From: Phycomyces blakesleeanus NRRL 1555(-)
Taxonomy: Eukaryota > Mucoromycota > Mucoromycetes > Mucorales > Phycomycetaceae
Direction: 5' to 3'
Assembly: GCF_001638985.1 (NCBI RefSeq)
Contig: NW_017265135.1
Location: forward strand, 2,099,223 to 2,163,222
DNA: 64,000 nt
Part shown: positions 22,924 to 35,360 of the stretch, one piece after another
How positions within the stretch are numbered: the stretch's first letter is position 1
Layout of the letters: each line of letters opens with the position of its first letter
Made by a program: the position numbers and the translations under genes
Notes under the pieces: model-generated
Database searches by the model: none
What the model was told of the DNA's origin: nothing
Seen by the model: the letters and a program-made list of their open reading frames with translations, nothing else

Positions 22924-24887
22924 TATATTTTAGATAAAAACGAAGAAGAAACGGATGGGAAAGACTTTTTGGATTGCTCTCTGGTGTACCTTTATATATT
23001 TATGCAATTATAGTACTACATTGATTGGCTCGCATATTACGTCACGCACAAACTTAATGAATAAAATAAAAAGAAAATAAGATCTATTCATTTAGTTTGT
23101 CCCAGTTAAACTTCAAGGTTCATTACCGAATTCCACCTGACATGGAAAAAAAAGAAAGAAAAAAAGTTGAGTGAATTTTGGAAGAACTAAACTTGAAACT
23201 CAGACTTTTAAAAAAAAATGTGTAAATGGTAGATACTTCAAGCTCCGTATTCTTAAAGTCAGTTAAAATTTTGTAACTTTTCCAGGGCAGTATGATTTCA
23301 CCCTTTAGCTTATCAATCTTACTTTTATTTGGGTAGAAATACGCAACCATTGCGTTGAACAATCGATAGCCGAAGGATATTCTCGCGCTATCTTTTGTGA
23401 TAGAAAGCTACTACTAGCTTCAGGTATGATATCCTCTTTTTCATCGGAGGATATATGTATTGTATGAATACCAGCGTTTCTTTGGCTCAAATGACACAAT
23501 ACAAAGCAATTACTATTGGGCCATCTCTACAATAGACATTAAAAGTAGCAAAGTGATTATTTCATATTGAATCAAAGACTTTAATAATCAATTGATGGTT
23601 AGACCAATGGCTGATCAGTAGAATTCATTGTATGAGAATTAAAAGATAGTACATGGATTGTTTGATAAATCAGTAGATTTTCATTTATAATATATATATA
23701 TATATTGCAAGGTAGATATCATAATATTGAGTATGTTTGTTTTGCATGGGTGCTTGATAAAGGAATATTTTTATCGACTCTACATTGGATCCAAGGGATA
23801 GAAATATACACACAAATATATACGCAGAGTGCTGTCAAGGATACCTGTCATTTCTCCTATAGTCTAGGATTAAAGTTTTATTTCCATTCTCGGAATATGA
23901 GGCTTCTGGTTCTTGATTCGTCGGAGGCAGGATTGAGTTATTGAACAGAAAGAGATCACTGGTGCACTAGGAAGATTTATTTATGGTTTTATGGTTTTAC
24001 TTTGATTAACCCCAAAAGGTGTTGGGGGGGGGGGGGGTTCGCTTCTTATGTTTCTTTCCTTTTGTACGAAAAATTATGTTTGCTTTGATGATGTCAGCGC
24101 GCGTTGATAAAGAGTCCATGAGTAAAATGTTGTTCAACAAGCAATCAGTGCCGTGAGAATTCTATGCTTTCTAGCCCACCAATTGTTAGATCAATATCAT
24201 TATCCTTTATGTTTAAGAAAAAAGGATAGTAAAATTTTTTGGGATGTATTAGAATGCTATTAATTGATCAATTGATTTCAAGAAATGCCTATGCTTTAGT
24301 CAATTATTCCTAACTATTATTAATCCTAACAGAAAAAAGAAACCTTGTATAAAATTCTCTAGAAGGATATTGAAGTTTCCTAGTGTGAGTTTCCGATTTT
24401 TTGGATTGTGTATATATGATTTATCACAGTTAAATTTGTATTGAAATCTCACTTGCAAGTTCTACAACCATACAATTGAGTGCCCATATATTCCTTCTTT
24501 GGTATTTTCTACCTAATTACAGCTAAATATAAAAATATATTTATGGCTTTGATGATACACATAACTGGTCTGGTGTTATATTTCCCTAGTTTAGAATTGG
24601 TGTCAGATATAAGAGTAAAGCGTAAAAGATATATGTAGATTATTATCAATGTAGTATCTAATGGCTACAACCAACAGCTTCAATTTAGAATCTTGACTTT
24701 CATTGTCTCCTTTTGATTTTTGGACTGTCATTTATTTATTTTTGTGTGAGAAGGAATAGGGTAAATGTTTGGCACACATGTACACAGGCACGCACACAAT
24801 GCGTAAACGCTGAGCTGGTTGCAAAAATAAATAAATATATATAATTCATTGATTCTATTTTCTTATTAACCTGATCAACAATCTACA
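22924..24887. other. Intergenic region with a G tract
   Basis: About 2 kb between divergent ALDH and elongin-B-like genes. Besides the ALDH promoter it contains AT-rich DNA, a G run of about 14 at 24025-24038 and short ORFs (about 23.3-23.5 kb minus, 23.7-23.9 kb plus) without recognisable features. Confidence 0.5.
22988..23044 (-). promoter_or_regulatory. Putative ALDH promoter: TATA box, CCAAT box and ATF/CREB-like site
   Basis: Reading toward the minus-strand ALDH gene, TTACGTCA (ATF/CREB- or Atf1-type, palindromic core ACGT) lies at 23037-23044, a CCAAT box (ATTGG on the + strand) at about 23024-23028, and an AT-rich TATA-like TATATAAAGG at about 22989-22998, some 70 bp before the ATG. 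The order and spacing are sensible for a strong fungal promoter. Binding is inferred from motif only. Confidence 0.45.
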
Positions 24888-25503
24888 ATGGTAGGCCAAT
24901 ATTAATCATTTTCAAAATAATTCAGTATATATACATACATACACACAGAGACAGAAATAAAAAACAGATTATATAATTTCAACGTGTGTGTGCATAGATA
25001 GCACAACCTTTGAAGCCTGTGTATATTCGCCTCAGGCGCGAAAAGACAAACTTATTCCTATGCATTGACCCAAAAGACACAATGACTGATGTCAAGGTTA
25101 AGTTATGTGGTGCTCTCAAGCTTGACAAGACCCCAGACAATATCCGTCTCTTGATGCCTACTCAATGGGATAATAAATATGATCTCCTCGAAGACGCATG
25201 GACAATGTCAAAGGCAAACCTTTCCAATGATGCATTAGTTTATTTTGTATTTTTTGATTCCAATCGAGGCAGGTTCACATTATATAACGAATTGTTAGTA
25301 CCAATAAACAGTCTATTAACACTACTCTATGTCCGTTGATTTGTTTTGGGACTGTAGGTAATTGGGAAGACGTTCAGCTGATAGAGCCAGAACCTTTGGA
25401 TGATCCAGAAGACGATGACGTGGATATGAGAGACAACCTTGCTGCAATCAGAAAGGAGAAAGGAAAGGAAAAAAGCAGGGAAAAGGGAAAAGGAAGAGCT
25501 TAA
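24888..25503 (+). CDS. Elongin-B-like ubiquitin-fold protein
   Basis: Exons 24888..24890 (ATG only), 24998..25268 and 25358..25503 give 420 nt (139 aa), starting MIAQPLKPVYIRLRREKTNL. The ubiquitin-like part (about residues 7-95) has IRLRREKTNLFLCIDPKDTM, TDVKVKLCGALKLDKTPDNI and RLLMPTQWDNKYDLLEDAWT, as in elongin B (..MIRRHKTTIF..ELK..V..IL...P..QRL). It then continues GNWEDVQLIEPEPLDDPEDD and a basic tail. Elongin B pairs with elongin C in Cullin-RING ligase adaptors and elongin complexes. Intron 1 follows the ATG. Intron 2 joins in frame only if a GC donor is used (GAG|GCAGGT at 25269); the only nearby GT donor gives an immediate stop. Homology is good, but the identity rests on a short domain. 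Confidence 0.72.
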
Positions 25504-25714
25504 GGAAAGCAGCAAGTCATTTGCATTTACGCGTATATGAAAGACACTATTTTGCTTATAAGTCCTAGTGAGATTTGACCACCATCCATATACTTAAAAG
25601 TAAGGAACAAAGTAAATCAAGTTCAGAAATGTGTATAAACTTATGAATTGATTATTATAAAGTAAGAGTAAGAGAGATGGAAAGACAGATACATATTAAA
25701 GAAAAAACACGCTC

Positions 25715-28700
25715 TTAAAATACTGTTCTACACAATGGGCAACTGGCAGAGTTGGACGATTTGAACCACTATACATTGACGATTAGAATAGCTTGATTAC
25801 CAAATGCAAATAGTAAAAAAAAAAGGATAAATATTAGGTTACCTTGTAGAGACAGTTTGAATGGAATTTGTTTTTACAAGTTCGGCATTGTTTGTTAGGT
25901 ATCGATCGGTCGATAACATTGATAATAGAATAACAAATGGTACAATCTTCTACACCCTCAAAATGAAGGTTTGCATTTCGTTTGAATACGGTTAATGCAT
26001 CGGCAATGTTTCCATTCTACAAAAAAAAACAATAGTCAATACTTATATTCTCCGTCAAAATCCACATTTGATATATCTATATTACCTGGAAGCCAATGAC
26101 AGCAGATACGGCAAACATCCACCCACGCCACTGCTTTTCATTCACACCGATCTTGGCAACACCCTCAACATTAATCTGGCGCAGAGGATAGGTCTTTGGT
26201 AATTTTATACAAACACTCAAGGTTTGATCATCCACCAGATAATTGGCCATCACTTCATTGGCAGACTTGAGAGCCTTGACAGTAAATGTATTATCGCCAT
26301 TATCCGCCAAATCCGACATGATATCAGGACGGTTGAGCATATCAAGTTCATTGTTGATCAAACGAGGACTGAAATATTTTTCGGTGTAGCTAATTATAAC
26401 AATCGTTAGCTACTGGCCATAATAAGTAGCTTAAATATATGTATATACTACCTTTCAACACCGAGAATCAATTGGCGATTCTTACATCCCACCCACCAGG
26501 CTCTAAAATGTATCAATATGTACATGTAGTTAAGCGTTTGTTTTAAATATAATCAGAAACTAAAATATCTGTACCTGACAAGTGACGGAACTTGCTTCAA
26601 AGCGCGGAAATAAAGGTGGGAAGCCAAAATCAGATAACTTATTTCTGAAGTCGACTCGAAGCCTACATTAATCATCAAAAAGCTTAATCAAGTACTTTAA
26701 GATACTATACACAATGTGTGCTTTAAAAACCTTCGAGATCGTATGAGTCAATGTCCCAGGGAGCCAGATCAAATGGTTTGATGTCCTGAGTATATCCTGT
26801 GCCTAATATCTTAAAGAGTACTGGGAGGAGAGTGGATATCAAGTCGGCATCCTTCAACTGAGAGGTATATTCTTGCTTCAATTTGAAAGTCTATTCATAA
26901 ACCAATCAATTAGATTGTGGCGATCTTATTGTACAGCTTGGCGCATCTAAAATAATATAATGCAATTCCGGTTGCAAGTGTGATAAGAAAAAAAAATACT
27001 TACAATTTCATTAAAATGGTCAAACATCAACAGCCAAGACAACAAAAATCCTAGTATTTCATGCAAAGGCTGCACACATGTACACACAATAAGGTTAGAA
27101 TGTACTGATAAGCTGCCTTTAAATAGAAATTTATACCTGGTCTTTAAGGTTAGCCGAATGCCATGTGGACATATCAGGAGCGCCCACAAGACTTTTATAT
27201 ATATCCCTATTGATCGAGAAGTCCGTGTCTCCCTCTGATCGTACCACAGTAATGATTGTCTGTTAACTTATCCGTGTATCATATTACTCAATACAAGCAA
27301 AAGGTTTCCTACCACTCGTCTCAGTGAACTCCATGCGAACAGAGAGCTCTTCTACAGTGTGAGAAATTGATCTCCGGAGTAAGTCATATGAGCACTTTTG
27401 GAGCTGTTCTGTTGGCGCCTTGAGCAAGTGACACATCTAGATACACAGCATTAAGATTTGTCAAATAATAAATTAACTTTCTAGATCCATGCGATCCTGG
27501 GCACGCCAAATTTCAAACCAAGTCTTACATCAGTAAATGAAAGTGCATCAAACAAGATGTTATCAGGGATTTGGACATGCAGATCTGCTAATAGCTCCTG
27601 ATACTTTTGTCGAGGGTGGGACATATTCACTCCTAATAATAATCAAAGTTAATATATGCATCAAATGGCGGATACTTGTTTAAGTTAAGCTACCTTTCTC
27701 TAAGGTAAGAAGCTTAAGACATGTCTTTGAGAAGCGAGGTGCATACTCTTGGATAATGTTTTCAAGTTCTGAGTTGCCATCAGATACCATTTCCTCGAGT
27801 TGTTTGTAGAACAAAAGTGCATAGTACAGCAATGTGATTTCTTCAGGTACCGTTGGATCCGAGAACTGCTCAACCCACATAGTTTTAGTAAGCCCTACTT
27901 GTATCTCCAATAAACAAAGAAAAAAGATATACGTACTGCAACCCATTCATAACATTGCCCAAGGAAAAGACTCCATTGGCCACCAGAAACATCTTGAAGA
28001 GACTCTGCAAGATGAGAGAACAGTTGTGCAATCTGGACATGCATCATGGCTTGTTCAGTATCAGGGGATGACTTGCTAGTAAACCATTTTCGCATTGCAA
28101 GCATAAGATGCATCAAACGCTGAGTAGGAATAGAAATGTACTTGAACTTGAGTGAAGAAATATTTAAGAGGACCAACAAACTCCATGCTTTGGGTAACAG
28201 GCCAGGATACATAGATATATAAAAGTATATGAGAAATCTAATCGTTATATATTGCATAAAGCATAATAACTTACGTTTCTTATGACTGTCTTGGAAATCT
28301 TCCAAATTTGATATAGAAGAGAGCTTGCTGACCAGGTCACTCTGTAGGTTTTTAAACATAGGAGATTCGCCCATAGTTTCTTTGAAAGCCATCATGGTGG
28401 CTACCTTTCCTAACAAGCTCACTATCAAACGATCGAGAAAACACCGATATTAGTACATACAGTAAATCAGCACTTTCATACTTACATTCAGTTGATTCAG
28501 CCTTCAATACACTTGTCCATGGGGCAACATCATCGGTACTCCATTCCAGATTTTGCAACGAAAGTCGCAAAACCATCTCCAAGATATTAGCCAGATAGAC
28601 ATCTTTAGGAGAGAAATCTGTTGCAACGGATAATGCAGGGGTGCTCAACAATTCCATCAGTACACTCTTGAGACGACTGTCGTACTCAGACTTGACTTTT

Positions 28701-31700
28701 TGCTTCAAATCATTCAGTAAACTCAAGGCATTAAAGGATGCGTTCGTAGTTAAATCGTCAATCCACTTTACAAATAGTTTGTCCATTTGGTGTACAAAGG
28801 CCTGTATTCCTAATGCGCTTTCTGGAATCTTGTTGTCCCAGACACGGCACAATCCTGGGACTTCAAGACCTGACTGACATGCAAGGCGAGCTACCATTAG
28901 CTCAATCATTATCCAATCGGTTGTATTAGACAAATTTGTAGAATTGGAGAAAATGTATTCAGCAGCGAATAAAGCAGTACGACCGTATGCGCTCAAGCCA
29001 TACAAATCATATGAAACAGGAAGAAGTTCATCATCGTCATCTACAAGGCTGCAGTTTACGAGTCCAGCAAGGGGATCTTGGATGGCAAGAGTAGAAAACA
29101 CACGGGTGTGCTGTTCAAAAGGTCGGGCAAGGCTTTTCCATTCTTCACGAGTACCAAATAAATATTCCATGCTTTCTTGTCGAATATTGTCATTGACACT
29201 AGAAAGTAATTTCTGGACTCTCTTTGCAGAATCAGATGGACTAATTTACATGTATATCACATTGAGAAAAATGAAACAAATTAAACGCCATTTTTTGTTA
29301 TTATTATTATTATTGAAACAAAACAAAAAAACGTATATATTACCTTGCAAAGAAACTGATATTGTTAATACTTGACTTTACACGTTTAAGAATAGGCTGA
29401 ATCAATGTTTTTCCATTGGATTTAGCCACCATAATATCCCACACAAGAGAAGCCATATCAGCTACAGTTTGAATAGGTGCAGCCTCAGGATCAATAACAG
29501 AATTTTTGGAAAAAATTGCATCGAAAACCTCTCCAGGAAGACATTCGAATACTTCTGCTGGAAGCGTATCTACAGGAGATGCTGTGATAGTATCATATAG
29601 CACCTTGAGAGAAGACAGTGTGATCTGGGTGAGTTTGGTTGAAGGTTCAGAAGAATTACTCTTGATGATGTATTGGAACCCATTGAAATTTTTCAGGGTT
29701 AACTGAAGGCTGGCTATCAATTTTTTGAGTGTGTCTTCTGACACAACAGGATGCACTTTACAAAAAAAATAGTATTAGTAAGTCTGTTTTCTTCACTTGT
29801 GTATTTAAATATGAATACAAAATCCTAATAATGATTACCTGAATTCAAGGAGATTGTTGAGGCAAGAATGCGTTCCAGTGTCTCTCTGATCACAGGTACT
29901 TCTAAGAATTCGTTAGTATTCTCGCTATCAAGTAATTGAGAAGCATATGATTGAACCAAAGAATCGAGTTCTTCGCTCTTATAATCCATAGAGGCTCCTT
30001 CTTTTTTGATTTGCTCGAGTAGCAGTAGCATCACTTGGGATTGACAAAGTACAGCTTGGCTATCTTTAGTTTTTCCATTCAATTCCTTTAGCATAGAAAT
30101 AACAGAGTTCCATAACTCTTTGGAGGGCTTTTCGGATAGAGAAAATACAAGCTTTGTATAGAATGCAACCAATGACCCAATGCTCTGTTGTGGGCCTTGT
30201 GTAATCAAAGTTAAGAGCTCTTTGGATGATACCAATATTTCCTTTATTAAAATAAATACATTTATTAGCTTTTTTATACTATGTATTTTAATATATATTA
30301 CCTTTGAGTGCTCATCTGTATCCAACAATTCATTCGAATAGCTTGATAACAGTTGATCGGCAAGTATCAAAAGTGCGTGGGATTGATCTATATATTTTAC
30401 ACAATATAAGCACATTTGTTGCAAAGTACTAGGCAAACATAATTTATAACCAGTTTTTCATTTACCTTTGTGCGTTATGCTAGATTTTATAGAAGCTAGT
30501 AACAGGCGTCTTGCTAGCTTACTAGCATGTGCCATTGCATCTTTACTACCACTTTTTTCAATCTTATTCAATTCATTACAAAGCTCCATCATAAACCCTC
30601 CAGCCTTATAACACAGATTTTCCAGATCAATTGACTTGGATAATTTAGTACTACAGTCTGTGATAGTTTGGCTGAGCAGATTATCAAGTAAAGTCCAGAA
30701 TGGCTCCATAAGGTCTAACAAAATAATAGTTAGCGATGATTCATTTAGAGGACAAGACACACCTTTGACACTATCAGAAGAAACAAGCACAGACAGATGC
30801 TTTGCAAGTATCAAGTAGTTCTTAATATCAAGCTTCTCATGACCGCTGACACCGCGCACATCGATAAAGAATAGTTCGTATGGTCTCCAGAGAACTGTGT
30901 TAATTAAATAATCAACTATTGGCTTTGTATTTTCATCTTCGTTTTTACTACACACAGCATAATCCGTATTAGCACCTTGAGTAACATCTCCCTCTGACAA
31001 ATAGCCCACCTTTCCATGACAATAAAATAAACAGCACACTCAACATAGGAATTCAAAAATATGTGAGAATTCGAACTATCAATAAAGTCAGTCGAAAGAC
31101 TTTTCCAGAGACTGTCAAAAACATCCTTGTAAAAGTTTGGTGCTTGCTTCAACTAAAGTGTATATACACAGATATAGATGCAGGTTAAAAAAAAATTACT
31201 TGGATACTTTTTTAAAGTTTACAAAATTGCATTTAGGGTGCTGTGACTGACCTCTTTAGGAAGATTGGCAAGAAGAGCCAATATACTTGGATAGGAAATA
31301 CCAACTGATCCATTCAGGCCTGATCGTAAAAAGTTGCAAAGCTTTGGAATAGCGGACTTCTTCTTTGCAATAACGATCCAAGATTCGGGGAATTCTGGTA
31401 AATTACAATAAAAATGAGTTTAACTTTCTCTCCTTTTTTGAATAAAAAATACATGTATATTTTTATGTATAAGCCCTTACTCTTAGTAATCAATAACAAT
31501 GCATCCCACATTGAAGAATGAGTAGACCCGTCCTTTTCATTGAAAACGGCCGCAAAGAAAACAGGGCAGACAAGCTCTAGGCGAGTCTTAAGAATATCTA
31601 CATAAGTAATACCCCTTAATATGTATCCATTTGGTTTATTGTCGATATTTTAGTATTATGTCTTACCTGGCCAAAGAAGTAACAGGGTCTTGATGAGGCT

Positions 31701-33079
31701 ATATACTGCATTGCGAATCATAGGGCTTTGATGGCTCACATATTTCCAGAATACAGGGTCATCAAATAGCTTATCATACACGTCGCTGGACTTTTTACGG
31801 TCCTCGATAGGTAATTGGCCTGAATAAAAATGAAGAAAAGCAGTCGGTCCATAATGTATAAGTAGGCGCTTGTTGGTTTGATTTGAGGTTTCTCATTGAG
31901 GGCACATATATTAATAGAGCACTGATTTGTCTACGGAACATACCGATCAAATAAGAGATGCAATAAATATTTGAGGAAATGACACGCGCAAACTTTGCGT
32001 CCATGTCTTCCTTGGTTACATAACGAGGATCACCTAAATATCTAGAAATTAGATATACTTCAAGTAGTATAGAATGGTGTGTCTCTGCTTACTGAGTGTT
32101 TCGGGAGTCTTATAAAGGAGCATTTCGATAATAAATTCAAGAATATCTTTTTGACAGAATAAAAGCACGCCTGCTCGCTTCTCTTCAGAAAACACAGTCT
32201 GCCCAAGGTACACTTTAGTAACTACATATCTACGCACACACCCACACACGTAGCTGCTCTTCGTGTTTTTTTTTAGTATTCTAATTTACCTCAAACGATG
32301 TTTTGGCTGCCCTAGCCACATCACGACTCTGGTCGAATTGGGTCATCATCCAAGGACCTACGAAATCTTTGAGATGAGGCGCCAATTTTTTACCAGCCTG
32401 ACTGGTCACCAATGCGTGGACACTGTTGGCTGCTAAACGCACCCGTCGATCAACTTCCATTGTGAGCTTTCCGTACATAGTAACCTAAACAACACAGGGT
32501 ATTTTTTTTTACCAATTAAATTCCAAAAATCAATTGTCCATTCTCCTTTTGATGTATTTTTTTCTTCTTATAATTAATTATTTAATTAATTATGTACCCA
32601 AGTTGACAGGATAGCTGGAATGGATTCTTGATGTGCTTTAAGATATGCCTCAAGTTCTTCAAGTGCCTTAAGTTTCGTCACCATATCTCTTTTCGCAACC
32701 TTTTTCAAGATAACGGACAATCCGGGATCAAGGTGATCTTCTGTTGTGGGAGTGCTTGAATGCAAAGTATTGTTGGATGCATTTGGGATGCCTGCATTGG
32801 CAAATTGAGCGAATCCGCCCAAGTTATCAAAGCTTAGCGATGTCGATCCTGAGAGCTCTGCAGCTCGGCTGATTTCAAAAGGAATATATTGATGTGGGAG
32901 CCAAAGGTCAGTCTCAAGTAAATCGAATGACCAAGTCTGTTAAAGAAGGCAAGGCAGGACAAACACAGTATTGACATCTAACAGGAAAATTGCCTTTAAT
33001 TTCAAAAAAAATCATTTTACCTGCTGCTCGCAGGCTTCATGTTGCCTTTGACCCTTGGTTGCTTTCCTGGTTTTACCAT
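25715..33079 (-). CDS. LTN1: Listerin E3 ubiquitin ligase (Ltn1/Rkr1), ribosome-associated quality control
   Basis: Large many-exon gene on the minus strand. Resolved 5' exons: 33079..33021, 32868..32598, 32484..32290, 32198..32093, 32033..31944, 31819..31667, 31597..31481 and 31394..31252 (378 codons in phase). The last exon is 25768..25715. The N-terminus has the listerin signature KGNMKPASSSRAAELSG ... FDNLGGFAQF and then VAKRDMVTKLKALEELEAYL and VDRRVRLAANSVHALV (HEAT-like repeats). A long helical middle follows. The C-terminus has the RWD-like region (VDDQTLSVCIKLPKTYPLRQ) and a C4HC3-type RING: CTICYSIINVIDRSIPNKQC, RTCKNKFHSNCLYKWFKSSN, SASCPLCRTVF, ending exactly as listerins do. Listerin ubiquitylates nascent chains on stalled 60S subunits. 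Middle exons lie in 25.85-31.15 kb; one frame change near 31.0 kb could not be explained by a normal intron. Identity is firm, the full exon list is not. Confidence 0.93.
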
Positions 33080-34794
33080 AATGAATGATCTAACATGTTG
33101 GAATCTTTCCTCACAAACTTCCTTGTCTTATAGTCCCCGACGTCACTGGAAACAGTCCTACTTCTATATAAAGAAATTATTGACCGCAGTCGACTTGTAT
33201 ACGCTTTATCTTCGCAGAGCTTTCTTTTTTATTTAATTGATAAATGAGTCTGGAATAGTGCCTTGATTTAACTGCGAAATGCTACGTACAGAATGGTATC
33301 AGTGTAATATGTGGTTTAGCTTTAATGAGAGAGTACTGTCACTATAAGGCGATGACCATAGTTTTTTAATAAATAAAAAGAAAAGGGTCCAAGATCATTA
33401 TTTCCAGAAATGTCTAATCATTCTATCCAATGACAGGCAAAAAAAATGCGCTTCTCCGGATTGGTATGATACTAGAGACACGTTATGCATACTTTCACAT
33501 TTTTTTTCTAATTTTTTTTTTAATTGTTTTTCTCAATTTTGTGTTCTGTTAATATCTTTGTAGCAAAGTAGTCGTAAGTTCAGGGACAACACTGTGAAAT
33601 AAAAAAGGAACAAAGTTTTGCTTTACTACAAAACAAATAAAAAGACCAAATAACGTTCCAGTAACAATATAATTAAAAAGAATACTTGTGATGTCGTGGG
33701 TGTATTATTGAGAAATAAGAAAGAAAAAACGAAAATAGTGCCAACTCTTTAAATTGGTGATAGATTTTTTTGTTAAAATTAATTATTCGCATACTTTCTA
33801 TATGAAAGCAAATATTCGTAGCTTATGATCCTTTATTGCCTAATTCTTTTCCTATCCTTCTTGAGATAAAATATTAACTTTCACTAGGTTTTTATTTTTA
33901 TTTTGTTATTGTGGCAAAAAGTATCGATCATATTAATAACACTCTTAACGCATTCAACTTGATTTTCAAAGATGTTCATAAAAGTTATATATATTTTACA
34001 GGGTTTTGCAATCAAAGATAATCCAAACTTGAGAAAATCCATACACTCTATTTTTGAAAGCGAAACTCTGTACCATAAAAAGCAGTCAAAAATAAAGCCA
34101 TATTTTAAATAACCTCTCATTACATAAATGAGAAAATAATTAAAGCAAATTTTTATTTTCATTTATTTATTAATTAAAAAAAGTTATCAGAAAACAGCTC
34201 CTTCCATGTCATGCCCTGGAATAGAGACAGACGAGATCATCAACTGCTGAAAGTAAATTCCGAAGAAAAAACAATCAACACACTTCACTCTTTAGAAGGT
34301 CTGCTAGTATTCATCTACTAACTTGAATATTGTGTCTAGTTTGAAAAACGTAGAACGGTTATGTACTGCATACAGATCCTGTAGAGTACGGTCACTAAAG
34401 AAAAAATAGGTTTCCAGTTTAGAGTGGGTTTATATAGTTTTTCGAAAAAATATTTTGACTGGGCCTGAAAATATTGTGGCCAATCGTAATTTATTTTCGT
34501 GACTTTTATTTGTGACATAAGAAAATGCACTGATAAAAAATATCGAGTCACACAGTGTAACAATGCAAAACCTGGTTTTGGTGCCAGTGAGAGAAACTGT
34601 AACGCAATACTTTATTTTCATTAATATAATTAAGCAAAAACTAATATATCGACAATAGCCATTCACTTAATTGTGGTTGATTGGTTTTCATTTACATCCT
34701 TTAAAGATGTAGAACCCTAAAGTGCAATACTTGAAAAGGTGGATGTGGTGGTTGACGACCACCTCTCATCGGAGTACTAAATAAATCGAGAAAA
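33080..34794. other. Gene-poor AT-rich region upstream of listerin
   Basis: About 1.7 kb. The first 200 bp form the listerin promoter, with a CRE-like CCGACGTCACTGG at about 33136. Beyond it there is AT-rich DNA with only Phe/Lys/Ile-rich spurious ORFs. Confidence 0.45.
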
Positions 34795-35360
34795 GCACCT
34801 CACAAATCTGGAAAGTCAAAATTTTGGACAAAATTTCTATTTGTCTGCCAAACTAAGGGGACACTTTCGTCCATTTTACACTGCCTTCCAGCTTTCCAGC
34901 TTTCCACTTTAAGGACAATATATTTGCCACCAACTATCAGTAAACTTGTCTACCCCAGTTAGATTGTTATACAAATTTCAACTCACTTTTAATAAATAAT
35001 AATATATGTCTTGTATTCCTTTTAAGCTTTTGAAATCAAATAGAATGTATTCTTCAAGGTACCATGAGTAAAATAAGATATATACTGATAAGTGTAAGGC
35101 GATGTAAGGAGGTGAGAAAAGGAAAATAAAGCGTATAACCGACAGGAAAGAGTTGAAAAGGCAATGGAAGTCTAGCAGAGAAAGTTTAGCAAAGAGCAAG
35201 AAAGAGCTCCTTTTTAGTGGCAAAAATATTGTCCTCAAATTGGAAATTTGGAAAGCTGGAAGGCTGGAAGGCAGCGTAAAATGGACGAAAGTGTCCCCTT
35301 AGTTTGGCAGACAAATAGAAATTTTGTCCAAAATTTTGGCTTTCCAGATTTGTGAGGTGC
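34795..35360. mobile_element. MITE-like element with long terminal inverted repeats (about 110 bp each)
   Basis: The left arm, from GCACCTCACAAATCTGG at 34795 to about 34906, is the near-perfect reverse complement of the right arm at about 35250-35360. Shared blocks include CAAAATTTTGGACAAAATTT, CTATTTGTCTGCCAAACTAA, GGGGACACTTTCGTCCATTT and CTGCCTTCCAG, with only a few mismatches (for example T/C at about 34816). Partial similarity may extend outward to CGAG on both sides (34786 and 35374). The interior of about 340 bp is AT-rich and shows no transposase. Long TIRs around a short noncoding core fit a non-autonomous DNA transposon, or foldback element; the superfamily cannot be told from this copy, and no clear target duplication is visible. 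Confidence 0.8.

Noticed and set aside
34978..35238. ORF inside the long-TIR element as a transposase
   Set aside because: Only 86 codons, Phe/Leu/Tyr-rich, no DDE or other motif; it looks like AT-driven noise.
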